Origin: Anthopleura xanthogrammica
Taxonomy: Eukaryota > Cnidaria > Anthozoa > Actiniaria > Actiniidae
DNA: 64,000 bases
Direction: 5' to 3'
Assembly (NCBI GenBank): GCA_964019055.1
Contig: OZ025209.1
Location: 14,545,867 to 14,609,866, forward strand
The translations under genes were made by a program, and so were the position numbers. The notes under the pieces were generated by a model that searched no databases, had not been told where the DNA came from, and was given only the letters and a program-made list of their open reading frames with translations. Shown piece by piece: positions 1-12,300 of this stretch (the stretch's first letter is position 1; every line of letters starts with the position of its first letter).

Positions 1-30
1 TGGAGTGTAACTCTAATATCTTTTATTGGC
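1..30. repeat. Truncated end of a palindromic MITE (family I)
   Basis: The first bases (TGGAGTGTAACTCTAATATC...) match the right arm of the palindromic element at 12779-12912 (there ending near 12910) with few differences. The rest of this copy lies outside the window. Confidence 0.6.
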
Positions 31-949
31 TTGGTATCAATTCTAAGACTTTTGTCAGCCTATAGTGACAAATACTAATTTTAGATATTAGTTCACATAA
101 CAGATACGTAAGAACAAGCACGAGACAAGTTAGAACCAACCAAACCAAACTAAGAGAAACAAAGACTTGCCTCAAGTATCCAAAACAAAAGGTTATCAAT
201 AGACAACAATAACCACGTAATGATAATAACAGAACAATAAGGACCGATCGTTCGATATCGAACCACGTAACACGCTTAATATGATGTACGCATGCTTAGA
301 ACAATTCTATAAAGTAGGGAAGGGGCGTATCCACGATTTTTTTTTTAAATACTTAAGATAGTATGCGCGCTCTCATTGGTCGAGAGCTGTGTTTTCATCA
401 CGCTATGAAGGCACGGAAATGACGTAACAAGCATTTTTTAAGTATTTTTTAAAAGAATTAAATGATGAGTCACTAGCTTCTCCCTAAACTACTCTAATCT
501 CTCCCCCCCCCCCCCCCCCAAATATAGCAAATAAAGAATCTGCCAATAGGAGCGAAGCACTGGCACCCTATAGGACCCAGTCCCATATACACTCCTACAG
601 TACTCTCTTCCAGCTGATCTGAGAAAAAATGTTAGCCAATCAGAATCGAGAAAATTTGAAAAACTGAGGTGTCATCCTTAGTAGCCCGGCAACTCGGGAA
701 ACGGTTATTTCTTTATTTTATTTCCCCACTCAATAATAACTATCATAGTAAATCGATACGAAATATCAAAAACCTCTCCTGAAAATCTAGATTTATCTCA
801 GATGTAAACTTTTATAAGTCAATTTTCGCAGGCTTCATGACACCTCAGTTTTGCAGTGACGTCATTTCTACGTCACTATTTCAGTGCACAAAAACTTACT
901 CGATTACTATTTTATTCATTTTTTCAAGGTTTCTTAATTCTCAAACAAG
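31..949. other. Upstream region of the UNC93-like gene
   Basis: No coding exon was seen. It holds a C homopolymer of about 15 bases at 505-519 and a short inverted repeat: AAAACTGAGGTGTCAT near 659-674 is the reverse complement of bases near 837-852. That could be a small MITE, but no clear target duplication is visible. The stretch just before the ATG is presumably promoter and 5' UTR. Confidence 0.5.
857..864. promoter_or_regulatory. Consensus palindromic CRE (TGACGTCA) before the UNC93-like gene
   Basis: TGACGTCA lies 86 bp before the ATG at 950, with a half site (CGTCA) at 871-875. This is the known binding sequence of CREB/ATF bZIP factors. Use in vivo is inference; an 8-mer can occur by chance, and this one sits next to a possible small repeat. 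Confidence 0.35.
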
Positions 950-3900
950 ATGGAGAACAGAGTCGAGAACGGTAAAATAGAAAATGGTTTCGCTAAACCA
1001 GAAATCACCAAACCAACAGTAATCGATGGCCAGGACTCTCAAACACTCGACGTCAACATGATGACTGATGCTCAGAAGCGACGAGAAAAAATAACCATCC
1101 TAAAGAACGTCATCACCATTAGCATGGGCTTCCTGTTTCTTTTTACCGCTTTCCAGTCCCTACAGAACTTGCAGAGCAGTTTGAATGTCGACGAGGGGCG
1201 TGGCTTGGCTTCCCTGTCAGTCATTTATGCGTCTTTGATCATCTCGTGCATGTTCGTACCACCGTACGTGATTGGTCGTTTGGGATGCAAATGGGCTTTA
1301 GTCGTGTCCATGATCAGTTATGTGTTGTATACGGTGGCGAATTATTATGTTGAATGGTGGACACTGATACCAGCGTCGTTCTTGGTTGGTAAGTCCAAAT
1401 GATTTTAAGTATTCTAGTCCTCAGCTAGTTGGAGTTGTTATTTTATTAGGAGAGCAGTTATTCAGGAAGACATACACAAGGAAAGTAGTGAGATTTTAAA
1501 AGCACCCGAATAGCCCTTGACAGATACGAGTAAGGGTTTGGCACTTGTAAATGTCTCTTTGGTCAGAGAGTAGTGACATTACAAGTCAATAAACTCGAGA
1601 AGCGCGCGCCTAACTGCAACTTAGGATGATCTAGCTCATCAATACAAGGGACGCGCCTTGCTTGATCGCCTTACGCCCTAGTCCAACTAGTACAACCTTT
1701 CAGCGACAATTAATCACAGGCAGCCCTAAAAAAGTGGAGCGGTGTAAAGAGGGGCTAGCCTGGAATACCTTACATCCGCGATGGCCTCAATTATTCACGA
1801 ACCAGTATCCTTGCTTACCTTCGAATATTTTTTCTTTCAGGCCTATCAGCAGCTCCCTTGTGGTCATCAAAATGTGCCTACTTAACCACATCAGCAATAC
1901 GATACTGTGAACTGAACAAGGAAACCCAAGAAGCTGTAGTCACCAGATTTTTTGGGATTTTCTTCTTGATATTTCAAAGTGGCCAGATTTGGGGGAACCT
2001 CATTTCGTCACTGGTACTGAAAACTGGAGAAGGTAAAACAAAGTTTGAGAAAACATAATACCAGAGATAAATCTCTAAATAACTGCTGATCTGAATAATG
2101 CGCTTGTCAGGAGCAGTGACTCACTAACCCGCTAGATTTAAGGGACGTTTGTATTGGAGCACTTTTCGTATGACTATGAAAAACTTACGGCATGGACCGC
2201 TCCTTGCCGTGACCGTGTCACTGCCGTGGCATGTATGAAAACATTCGACATTCGGTGCCGTGTCCGCGCCGCACCGTATCCGTGCCGTGTGCCATAACTT
2301 TTCACACTCATACGAAATGTGCTCTAGTATGACGAATGCGGCGTGCGACACGGTCGCAGTATGGATTCACAACATTCAGTATTGAATCCGCTGCAACACG
2401 TGAGGCGAAACGTTGCTGTTCGAATTAGAATCCTTGGACACGGTCACGGACACCGGTCCGTAGGGTTTCCTGATTTTCTGTGTACTTTTTTCAAGCTCTT
2501 ACAACTTTTTCTCCTCCCCAGCTACCAAATTATGACCATATTTTTTTCTGTATTTTCTAAAGGCGAAGACGTATTTCGGCCCAATGCTGGAGAAGTGTGT
2601 GGAGGAAAGTACTTCACGATGCCAAAAGATCCTGTCAACAAAACCAACTCGACTCACTCACCATACAAACCACCGCAGGAACTTGTCATTACTATGTTGA
2701 GTATCTATGTGGCTATTGGCGCTTTTGCTGTGGTTTTTATCATGATTTTCTTGAAAAGGTAAGTTCATTACTCCCTATGAATACCATGCACCAAGACCTT
2801 TGCTCCAGAACTGCCTAGAGTAGAACATTTCCCATGAATCTTGTCCGCCGAATTGCGCACTTACACTAAGATCTAATTTTATCCCAATACTACGAGTGCT
2901 GAGTAGTACAAGTCCATGTCAGTGATTCTATATGGTATTCATTAAGCGAGGATTGTGTTAAGAGCTACCATGGGTTTCAGACAAAGGGAGTTAAGACTGA
3001 GATTAAATACTGATTCTACTATTCTGTAAAATCAATATGGCTAAACTAATGTATTACTGTTATTTAGACTTACTGGTAGCATGAGCAGGAAGAAAGATGA
3101 GGTATCTGGGATGAAGTTACTGATCGCTACCATAAAACACGTCTGGCAAGATACAAGGATGCAGTTGATTGTTCCACTGACAATTTACAGTGGGCTTGAA
3201 CAGGCATTCGTCTTTGGGGACTTCACGGCGGTAAGTGTGTTCTCTTGTCTAAGGACAAATACACATACAGTAATTAATAACGCACACATTACACCACAAC
3301 ATACCATACCATATCATACCATACAAACCGCACCACCACTCTACTCCATACCATACCACCATACCATATGCACCACGCCACCTCACCCCACCCCACATAC
3401 CATATGCATCACACCACCCCACACACACCATACCACCTCACAGACATCTCCCCACACCACGCCACCCCACTTCACACTATATCAGATTGCACCTCACGTC
3501 ACCGCACCGCACCGCACCGCACCGCACCGCACCGCACCGCACCGCACCGCACCGCACCGCACCGCACCGCACCGCACCGCACCGCACCGCACCGCACCGC
3601 ACCGCACCGCACCGCACCGCACCGCACCGCACCGCACCGCACCGCACCATAACATTTCAACACTTCACATCACATCAGTGGTCACATAAGAACATGGCAC
3701 CTTCATCAATCTTGCCTCATGTATACTTCAGGACAACTCATCCCAACACGTCTCACCTCAGCACACCACACTTCAACATGGATCTATATAATAAAAGACA
3801 TCGTACCATATCCATATCAAACCAAACCCACAGAAATGTATGCAGAACTTTAGCATATCAAACCAAGTTAATGGAAACTATTAATTGATTTGGATTATTT

Positions 3901-5001
3901 CTTTTCCATTTCCTTCAATTACATTTTGCAGGCATTTGTCACATGTTCCATCGGAATTCACCGTGTGGGATTGGTCATGATCTGCTTCGGTGTAACAGAT
4001 GCTGCATTCTCATTCATCCTTGGTAAACTCACTCAGTACACTGGACGCTTGCCGATATTCTTGGCAGGTTTCCTGGTACATCTAACAGCAATTATCACGA
4101 TGCTTATTTGGGCTCCAAGCCGTGATTACATCTGGGTCTTCTACATACTTGCTGCCATGCAAGGCTTCTGTGATGCCATCTGGCAGACTCAGATCAACGG
4201 TATGCATTTGTACTTATCTCTAAAAATAGTAATAAAATTAGTAATAGTAATAGTAATAATACTAAATAAATGCACGTGATGTGGCATCGGTGTTGCCTAC
4301 GAATCACCATGGTTACTGTTAGAATTTTCAGGGGTGGATTTAGGGGCCGTCAGTTTAGTTTGGGATATATTTACTGTGAATTGCCACAGACAAGAGACCA
4401 TGAGGGACATGGTCTCTTGCCACAGACTATGCTATTATAGGATGCGAAAGAGCTAACTAACATAGTAAACTAATCTTTTCTAAGGTATTTTACAAATTTT
4501 TTGGTCATACATAAACCTGTTTTTTACACTTTGGTTTGCAGCTCAAAGTCGGTTCAAAATAGCGAGATAAATAAATTATCTCTGTGAGTGACGTTGAAGC
4601 CACTAAAATCCTGCAAAGCTCAGTTCAGATAAATAACAACCCTAGTAGAAGGGTGACCCCTCTTCACGGACATGATGCGTAGCCTAAGATCGACCTAAGC
4701 ACTGATTATTTACCTTTGTTCAATTGTAGCTCTCTATGGCTGCTATTTCCCTGACAACCAAGAACCTGCTTTCTCCAACTACCGTCTTTGGGAATCTCTG
4801 GGCTTCGTAGTAGCCTTCGCATACGGCAACTATCTGGGCATCAGTGTCAAGTTGTACATCCTGATGACCGTCCTTCTGATGGGCATGCTAGGATACTTCG
4901 CTGCTGAGGTCACTCACTACAGAAAAGAGAAGAGTTCTCTTGATATCTCTCCGGAACCAGGAACAGAAATGGCACAGACGAATCCTGCTATGGAAAGTTA
5001 A
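950..5001 (+). CDS. UNC93A-like: UNC93-like multi-pass membrane protein (UNC93A type)
   Basis: Six exons: 950-1388, 1841-2032, 2563-2758, 3068-3230, 3932-4199, 4730-5001 (TAA). They join in phase into 509 aa, a little longer than human UNC93A. The family has an MFS-like fold; UNC-93 regulates a two-pore K+ channel in worms and UNC93B1 traffics Toll-like receptors, while UNC93A function is poorly defined. Visible features are a hydrophilic N-terminus of about 50 residues, hydrophobic segments near 52-72, 87-107 and 114-134, the signature GLSAAPLWSSKCAYLT at the exon 1/2 join, and an extracellular-type loop in exon 3 with N-glycosylation sequons (NKT, NST). Exons 4-6 carry further membrane segments (GVTDAAFSFILGKLTQYTGR, AMQGFCDAIWQTQIN, SLGFVVAFAYGNYLG) and a short polar tail. 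Intron 4 contains a large pentanucleotide array. Family assignment is firm; the physiological role is not. Confidence 0.9.
2150..2335. repeat. MITE-like inverted repeat, family G copy 1
   Basis: Lies in intron 2 of the UNC93-like gene. The outer arms, GAGCACTTTTCGTATGA... and ...CATACGAAATGTGCTC, are reverse complements. The interior is rich in GCCGTG/CACGGC words. Related copies are at 14155-14292 and 54356-54478. Confidence 0.6.
3270..3648. repeat. (ACCGC)n pentanucleotide array with a degenerate CA/ATACC flank
   Basis: From 3501 to 3648 the unit ACCGC repeats about 29 times almost without error. Before it (about 3270-3500) is a degenerate ACC/ATACC/CACACC-rich tract. All of it is in intron 4 of the UNC93-like gene. 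Long reading frames through it (HRTAP repeats) are artefacts of the array. Confidence 0.95.
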
Positions 5002-5656
5002 GACCATCTTTCAAAAAAAGCTTGAGTTGAGGCTAGTAGTCGCTACTATTTTTAAAAGCTGGTGAGGCAAACAACACAAATCTCTCTTTTAGTAAAACTC
5101 AGAATTTATGGTTAATGTATTTAAGTAGTTTGTTTAATTTTTGGCAGTGTAGAGTCATTTCATGTTGAAACGTACCAGTTCGTAGCTGTGCCAGTGCACT
5201 GAATCACTTGCTGGGTGTTTGAGCAACTTGGAAATTATTAGAACTTCTCGCGTAGTCCTGCAACAAAATCACCAGAACAAGAGAAAAATGTTGTTTTCGT
5301 TGCCAGCAAAAAAAATTATTCTCTAAAACGATATAGTTGATAATAGTACGATCTTTACGTAGTTGGAACATTAGCGACTTCGCCACAATATTGCTATGGC
5401 ATCTCTCCGAGTTGAAAATCGGTACCATTGAGGGAGAGAGAGAGAAGAGGTAGAGCTAGCCTGTAAGTGGAGGATTTACTAGTGCTACTGCAGTTACTCC
5501 GAGTTCACATCTGCTATGCAAATTAGTCCCTACCAATCCACTATATATAATCATGATATGGCAATGTCCGTTTAAAAATGACACTAACTGATGTGACAGA
5601 ACAGGTAAGGTAGAAGATAATAGTAGATAAACAACTGCTATCAGGCTGATGAAGAT

Positions 5657-5821
5657 TTAGCCTTTCTGAGGTTAAGGAAAAACCTGGGTCGAGTTGGCAT
5701 CGCAGTGCATTGTGGAGATGTTTCTTTCCAAGATAGTGTCTATTTCGTTCCCTCAGAAGTCCCACAATGCACTGCAATGCCAACTCGCCCCAGTTTTTTC
5801 CTTAACCTTGTGATGGCTAAT
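5657..5821. repeat. MITE, family D copy 1
   Basis: Near-perfect inverted repeat with arms of about 50 bp: ...GAGTTGGCATCGCAGTGCAT... on the left and ...ATGCACTGCAATGCCAACTC... on the right, ending in TTAGCC/GGCTAA. A second copy is at 32245-32411 and a fragment near 19417-19470. Confidence 0.8.
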
Positions 5822-6279
5822 ATCCTAGTGGTATTGGCAGTACTAATCAATAGAGTTGTTAAGGATGCTTAGATACTTATTGAGTTAACAAACTAGGTTT
5901 GTTGAAGTGACTCAGTCTACCAAAAAATTCATAAAATAGCACCAACATATATATAACATGTTTTTTTTAAATATTATTAAGGGGCTTAGATATTATTATT
6001 ATATTCCTATAATTTATGTATTTAGTGGCGAGCTATGACAGCAAAACAAAACAAAAACAGATCAAGGTTGGAGCTATTCAGGGGCAGATCCAGGGGGGGT
6101 CACTCGCTAGAAACCTCAACAAATCATCCCTTATCACAGGAATCCTAGCCCCCCTGATATTGGATATGTCCTTGAATTTGGTAGTTCTTGTTTATCAGCC
6201 TTGACATGATTTTTTTATTTTGGCTGTCAAAAACCGTGATCGTTTTTTTTTTAAATATTATGCTTAAAAGCATAATCGA

Positions 6280-6428
6280 CCTTTCCCGAATTAGCTTGAG
6301 TGACCACGAAACAATGGCTCCAAGTCGAGGTTAGACTTGATGTGTTCATACATGTACTGTATTTCATCAAGTCCAACCTCGACTTGGAGCCATTGTTGGT
6401 TATTCAGGCTAATCCGAGAGAGGTTGAC
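6280..6428. repeat. MITE, family E copy 1
   Basis: Palindromic. CAATGGCTCCAAGTCGAGGT on the left pairs with ACCTCGACTTGGAGCCATTG on the right, around a loop near 6335-6362. A degraded relative lies at about 27735-27855. Confidence 0.75.
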
Positions 6429-7021
6429 TATTATTTTAGAATTCATAAATTAATGCTCGACATTTAAAATTAGCAAAAAATAAGTTAATACAAACTGCGA
6501 CCTGAATTTTATGACTTTATGCGAAGCATAAAATAATAATTATTAATTATATAAGATTCTTAGAATGAAGTATTTATCCTATAGATTCTAAGGTCTTGAC
6601 AAGAATTCCTTGATGGAAATTGCGTACTTTAATACTTAAAGGAATGGTTTGGGAAGCAAAGCAAGTGTGTGTACGTGTGTGCATGACAGAGAAACATTAA
6701 TAATATAAGATAAAAATAATGCTAATAATGGCAATAATAATGGACTAGTTGTATGAAGATGATGATGGTGATGAATGCTGATGTGATGTTGCTACTGAAG
6801 ATGCTGATGCTTATAATTATGATACTGACGATGTTGCAGCATGATATTGATGATAAATGCTGCTGCTGCTGTTCAACGTTAATGATATTGGTTTTGATAA
6901 CCATGACACTAATAATAATTTGATAACACAACTGATGAGGCTGAAGATAATGCAAGATGATGATGATGAGGATGATACTAATGATGACACTGCATGATGA
7001 TATAGTTGAAGATGTACGTTC

Positions 7022-7232
7022 CAACATGATGGTGATGATGTTATTGACTGCTGATGATGATCATAATGCTGATGATCATGACACAAGGATGCTGAAGATG
7101 TTGTAACATGATGGTGATGATGTTATTGACTGATGATGATGATCATAATGCTGATGATCATGACACAAGGATGCTGAAGATGTTGTAACATGATGGTGAT
7201 GATGTTATTGACTGCTGATTATGATCATAATG
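7022..7232. repeat. Tandem repeat, unit about 82 bp, 2.5 copies
   Basis: The segment starting AACATGATGGTGATGATG begins at about 7022, 7106 and 7187 and runs to ...GGATGCTGAAGATGTTGT in each unit. It follows GAT-rich low-complexity DNA and probably grew out of it. Confidence 0.8.
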
Positions 7233-7362
7233 CTAGAGAGTGCAGAGACTAGTTGAGTGTAGAGACTAGTTGAGTGTAGAGACTAGTTGAGTGTAGAGAC
7301 TAGTTGAGTGTAGAGACTAGTTGAGTGTAGAGACTAGTTGAGGGCTAGAGACTAGTTGAGTG
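7233..7362. repeat. 17-bp minisatellite
   Basis: The unit GAGTGTAGAGACTAGTT is repeated seven to eight times in tandem with few changes, directly after the ~82-bp repeat. Confidence 0.9.
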
Positions 7363-7984
7363 CAGTTCAAAAACGGATACATCATGCAGCCACACTACTC
7401 GTGTAGATGGCAAGTCCTAAAGCAAGATTGGCAGGACCTCTTGCAAATCTAGGTCAACCATATTTAAGTTAAACAAATCAGTTAAGAAATTGTTTTCTTT
7501 ATCGATACATTTTCCGGATGCTCTCTCGCTTCAGTCCTACTTGGAAAGCTGGAGTAAGAGTAAGAGACCTCTTTCATTTATAACCAAGGCTGGATGCGAA
7601 GGAGTTTGTCATTTGATCACATTATAGACATTAGTCATAGTTCATTGAAGTATCAGTTCTGTGAAATTATATTTAGTGTACTAGTCGCTCACAACAATAA
7701 TGATTCTCTGGGTACTATAGAAGTTATATCATGGTTCATTGAAGTATTCAGTGAAATGATATTTAGTATACTAGGAAATTCTCGTTCCGTTTGTATCCTA
7801 TATAGAGTCAAATTCAACGGGCCAAAAAAGCAACTACAAATACAAATCAAAACGCAACCTTTTCACAGGTTTGCTGTTTATCTCTCATATAATTTAGGAT
7901 GTCAGAAGTCCATAGTTACAGGCCCGTAGCAAGGCCTGGCTATCTATAAGGGGAGATGGCAAATGGCCTTGCTACGGGTCTGAG

Positions 7985-8160
7985 TTAAGCTACGGACACA
8001 CGGTGTAACAATGCGCGCAATGTTGCTGGTAATCGATGTTGCGAGCAATTTCACACGACGCAATTTGTTGTACGCAATGTTGCCGAAGTAGAAACCGATC
8101 CTACTTAAGCGAAATTGCCTGCGAAATTGCGCGCAATGTTGCACCGTGTGTCTGCGTCTT
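7985..8160. repeat. MITE, family F copy 1
   Basis: Inverted repeat with outer arms GACACACGGTGTAACA / TGCACCGTGTGTC and an interior built of GCAATGTTGC, GCGAGCAATTTC and GCGCAATGTTGC words. The same layout, degraded, is at 26483-26628. Confidence 0.75.
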
Positions 8161-9380
8161 CATGAACCCCTGAAGATGTTAGTTTATCAAGGTAGTCAAT
8201 AATATGGTTTTATGTTAATCAATATCATAATCTAGTGAACTCAACTTGTATCATATCAATAGTTAGAGAGCATAACAAATCGTTATGCTAAAATGAATTA
8301 GCACATAATTTGACGCAGAGTGCGGTTTAACAGGGTATATTTTGTATGAGCGCGATAAACCAGCACCGACGCAGTCACGTACGACAATATATAAAATAAT
8401 TCGATGAGCCAATCACGAAGCCCGATTACAAGGCACATCCAATCAAATTGCGAGATACCAACTCATCTACTAGTTTGCTAAGCACATTCGTGCCGCGAAG
8501 GATTTTTAAAAAACAATTTTCAAAATCTGCCCTGTTTAGAAAACAAAGCACTACGAGTGCGACATGTGAATATAATCAATAAACATGTAAAATATAATGA
8601 ATGAAAAGTTAAGAATAAGTAAGACAAATTTACATATTTGGGTGTGTGTATCGTGTGCAAAGTAATATATAAGTGTATACACAGGTAATAATAATAATAA
8701 AAATATGTTTTAAAAAGGGATTGTCGAATTTTGTATGAATAGATACTGGGTGAGCAAAGACACAGTACGACTCTCACCACCTTTCCCGACCCTCTCTCCC
8801 TTAGTGATACAAACTTTGCTGACCCTTCCCTCCCTCACGCCATGTTTTGTCTTATTTTGCTTGCAGTTATTGAACCCCATTTTTTGCTGAATGAACACTG
8901 TATGGTGATTGATTCACTGTTGCGCAGCTACTTCATAGGGTCGATACGTATTTACTCTATAATTTTGAAAGTTAATACATTCGCTATCTTGAAAGCAGTT
9001 GGGTTACCTGTGTAAACCTCACCACAGGATACCCATAACAAAACAAAAATTTTAAAACCTACAAATAAATGTTTGTAACTGATTTATGAAAGTTTTCCTT
9101 ATGATATTTTTTATTCTTTTATCATTAGTATTACTGAACTGGAATCGAGGTATTTCTAAATAATAATAAAGTATGGACAATACATTTTAAAGATGTGCCC
9201 ACATTACTCAAGTTCAGCCGGTCAGCGGGTTCTTCATAGCAGCTGTTTTTTATCGAGGAGAGAAAAAGAAAAAGAGACGCTTTCTCCTACTTGGACCTGA
9301 AAACACGGCCTGATCTCACTTCTTTTACTAAAAATTAATCTAAGTGAGGTGTATTGTTATCCTGGAAGAATAAACCAAGC

Positions 9381-12300
9381 ATGGCTTTGAGGTGAGTGCG
9401 AAAATTCGGCAGAAAACGTTCCGAGAAAACGTCAAAAATGGCGGTGGACAAGAAATGTTTTCTATCATCAACTGGAGATTAATTTAATAACAAGCGTTTA
9501 AAGGACATCACATAAGCACTGCTATCTTTTCTTACAGGAAAAATAAATATTCTCTTTCCCTGGTATCGATAGCTTGGGTATTTCACTCCGTAAAAATGAA
9601 ATAAAAACGAGAAAAACAAAAAAGCGCAAACCATGAACGAAAACACAGTTATGTTGAATGAAGAGTGACATGGCATTATTACTAATTCTTTATTTTCTAT
9701 GCCCAAAAATAAAGCTTTATTGTGTCCTGAAGTTATTTTCTGGTACGATAATCTTTCTCACGACAAAAAATTAGCACTTAATTTATTTTTTTTTGGAGGA
9801 AAATAACTTTAATTTTCGATGCTTCGCGAAACAACTTCATTCAAATTGCTTTTCAAGTTGTCTTTTTTTTCTCCGTACGTAATACGTGATGTTCACCTCA
9901 ACAACTGATCCAAACAAGAGATAAGAGTCTGAGACTTGCTGGCTATCTTAGCTCGGAGGTATTGGATGAATTTAAAGAGTTGAAAATAATATTTATATTG
10001 TGACAGTGAACAAATTACAAGGCTGCATTTTTGCTGATATTTTTTTTTTCTTTGTGTAAAAGTTATTTCATGCGTTGTAAAAGATATAAGCTTAGAAAAT
10101 CATTAAAAACAATCACTTATAAACAAAAAACTTCCTTTTTCATGGATACAAGAATACTTTTACAAAGGAGCTTGGAATTTCTCCAAGAAAATTAAGATAT
10201 TCAAAGGGCTGTCATTTTACCTTTTACAGCTAGCTTCTCTTGCATTTAATAATCAGCAGGATTAGGCACTTGATGCTTGAGGGTACAGTAGATCCTGTTG
10301 GTACCATTAAGCTTGCAGAGCTGTAGATGAAAGTTGGAATGTAAACACTGTTAGTTCCAATTTCCATTGAGTCTCTCTTGCTGTCTTATATTGGGTAAAT
10401 TATAATTGGACCAGCCAATCTGACTTGCTTAACAACTGTTATATATATATAATCATTAATATGGTGCAAATTAATTCTTAAATTTAAAAAATTATGTCAA
10501 AATCTTGAATTTTTTTAGCTACAATATGTGGATAAGAAATTATTATTAATCCAGCTGGTCATCCTATTTTAAGCGCAACCAGGTGACTTTGTACGTTCCA
10601 CTCAGCAGGAACCAGTCAGCTGCCAGTGAATAGTTTACTTCCCTTCGTGTATCTTATTTATAGTACCTTTTTCATTTCTTACTTTGCTCAACATCTTTTG
10701 TTAAAAATTCAATACACATGAAACATGTAAAATGCATAAAAAGAAAACTTAAAAAGGGTTGTCAACTGTTCAATGCAAAACTGAGGGTCCTTTCATACGC
10801 TTTTACTTTAGTGTATAACCTGAGAGTTTTATTCAATAACTCATATTCTTCAAATGTGCTTATTGAAAAAATGAGGCACAGTGTCATAGAGGTTATTGAA
10901 TAACCATCAGAGATCCAGATAAAAGGAGTATCTATTTGATCAAGTTTTTTTTTACTTTTCTACAATTTTTTTGCTATGAAATGGAAATTCCTGATTTCAA
11001 CATAAAAATTAATTTCACAAAGTAATGGATTCCTAGCACATATGTTAGATAAATTTTAACTGTAGATTAATTATAATTCACACCTGTTTTTTTTAATGGC
11101 AGGGTTCATGTTTGCACTTGGAACGTTAAGACAACACAGCCTCCAGAAGTGGACTTGAGAGAACTGCTTCATCTTGATAATGAAGAAGATATCCCGGATA
11201 TTGTTGCTGTTGGGTAAATATATATGGTCCATACAGTATATATTGAATTGCATACAGATTATTAAACCTGATAAAGCTTTTGATGGTTCTGATAGAAGTG
11301 TTTTTAGATGTTTTTCTTCAATTCTTATTAATGGTAATATGAATAATTTTGTCTTGGTCCGCTGCCCCCAAAAATGCAAAACATTATGGGGATGTAAAAT
11401 TGGTGAATATGATTGGGCATGCTTTGTTGATACATGAAATCAATGTTTTTGAATAATCACCTGTGTAATGATACTAAAACTATTATTCCTCTCAGTCTTG
11501 GTGATCATTGGTGAATATTTACCTTGCTGTTCGAGGTTTCATGGCTTGGTAAATATTCACCGATAATCACCTTGACTTTGGTGAATAATTGTTGAATAAC
11601 TCTGAATGAAAAAAATGCACATGAATTATGTAATAATATAGAGATGTTTAACTAGTAAGATAAAAAATTTAAACCATTTTTGTTGCATAATTTATAGCTT
11701 AGAATGGAAATAAATTGAACATAAGTTAATGTCAATAAAGAGATATCTATCTATAGATGCAAAGCATCTGGGTGCGATTCTGCACTATTGCAGACCTAAA
11801 ATTTATTTTTTAAAGAATTATTTATTCAAAGACTAATAATAATAATAATAATAATAATAACAATAATATTCTTCATAATAATTATAACAGTATTATTGAA
11901 ACCATTAAATTTTCTCACATATAAAATTAATGTATGTCGGCCAATAAGGTTTCTATGATTCTGGGGTTTTTATTTTTATTTTCATGCATGTATAATAAGC
12001 AGGGCTTGAGACTAACTTTTTTAGGTACTACTGTAGTCCTTGGGCTAGTCACTGTGGATAATCACTAGTCCCAAGGTATTTTTCCCACTAGTCCACAGCA
12101 AACCTGATGTACCTATGTTAGTGTCGAGCCCTGATAATAAGTAGTGTAACTAAATAATGCTATCTTTGATGTCCATCAGACTACAGGAAGTAGATGCTAA
12201 GCCACAGTCACTTCTTATTGAGTACATCAAAGAGAATTCTTGGGTAAAGATCCTACAAGCATATTTGGGTGCATATGGTCTTGTCAAGGTAAATACAAAT

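Larger units (their letters stand above)
5002..9380. other. Intergenic region, repeat-rich
   Basis: No gene recognised between the UNC93-like stop and the INPP5K-like start. It contains MITEs at 5657-5821, 6280-6428 and 7985-8160, GAT-rich low-complexity sequence (about 6750-7020), an ~82-bp tandem repeat, a 17-bp minisatellite, and a small palindrome at 7920-7980 built on GGCCCGTAGCAAGGCC. Short reading frames (for example 7594-7929) resemble nothing known to me and have no convincing splice context. Confidence 0.6.

Noticed and set aside
3368..3888. Frames with repeated His-Arg-Thr-Ala-Pro
   Set aside because: Artefact of the ACCGC pentamer array inside an UNC93-like intron.
6722..7086. 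Minus-strand frames of 89-101 codons rich in Ile, Ser and His
   Set aside because: They arise from GAT-rich low-complexity and tandem-repeat DNA.
7022..7362. Regularly spaced repeats that might suggest a CRISPR array
   Set aside because: The units are directly adjacent without unique spacers, and the genome is eukaryotic; these are tandem repeats.
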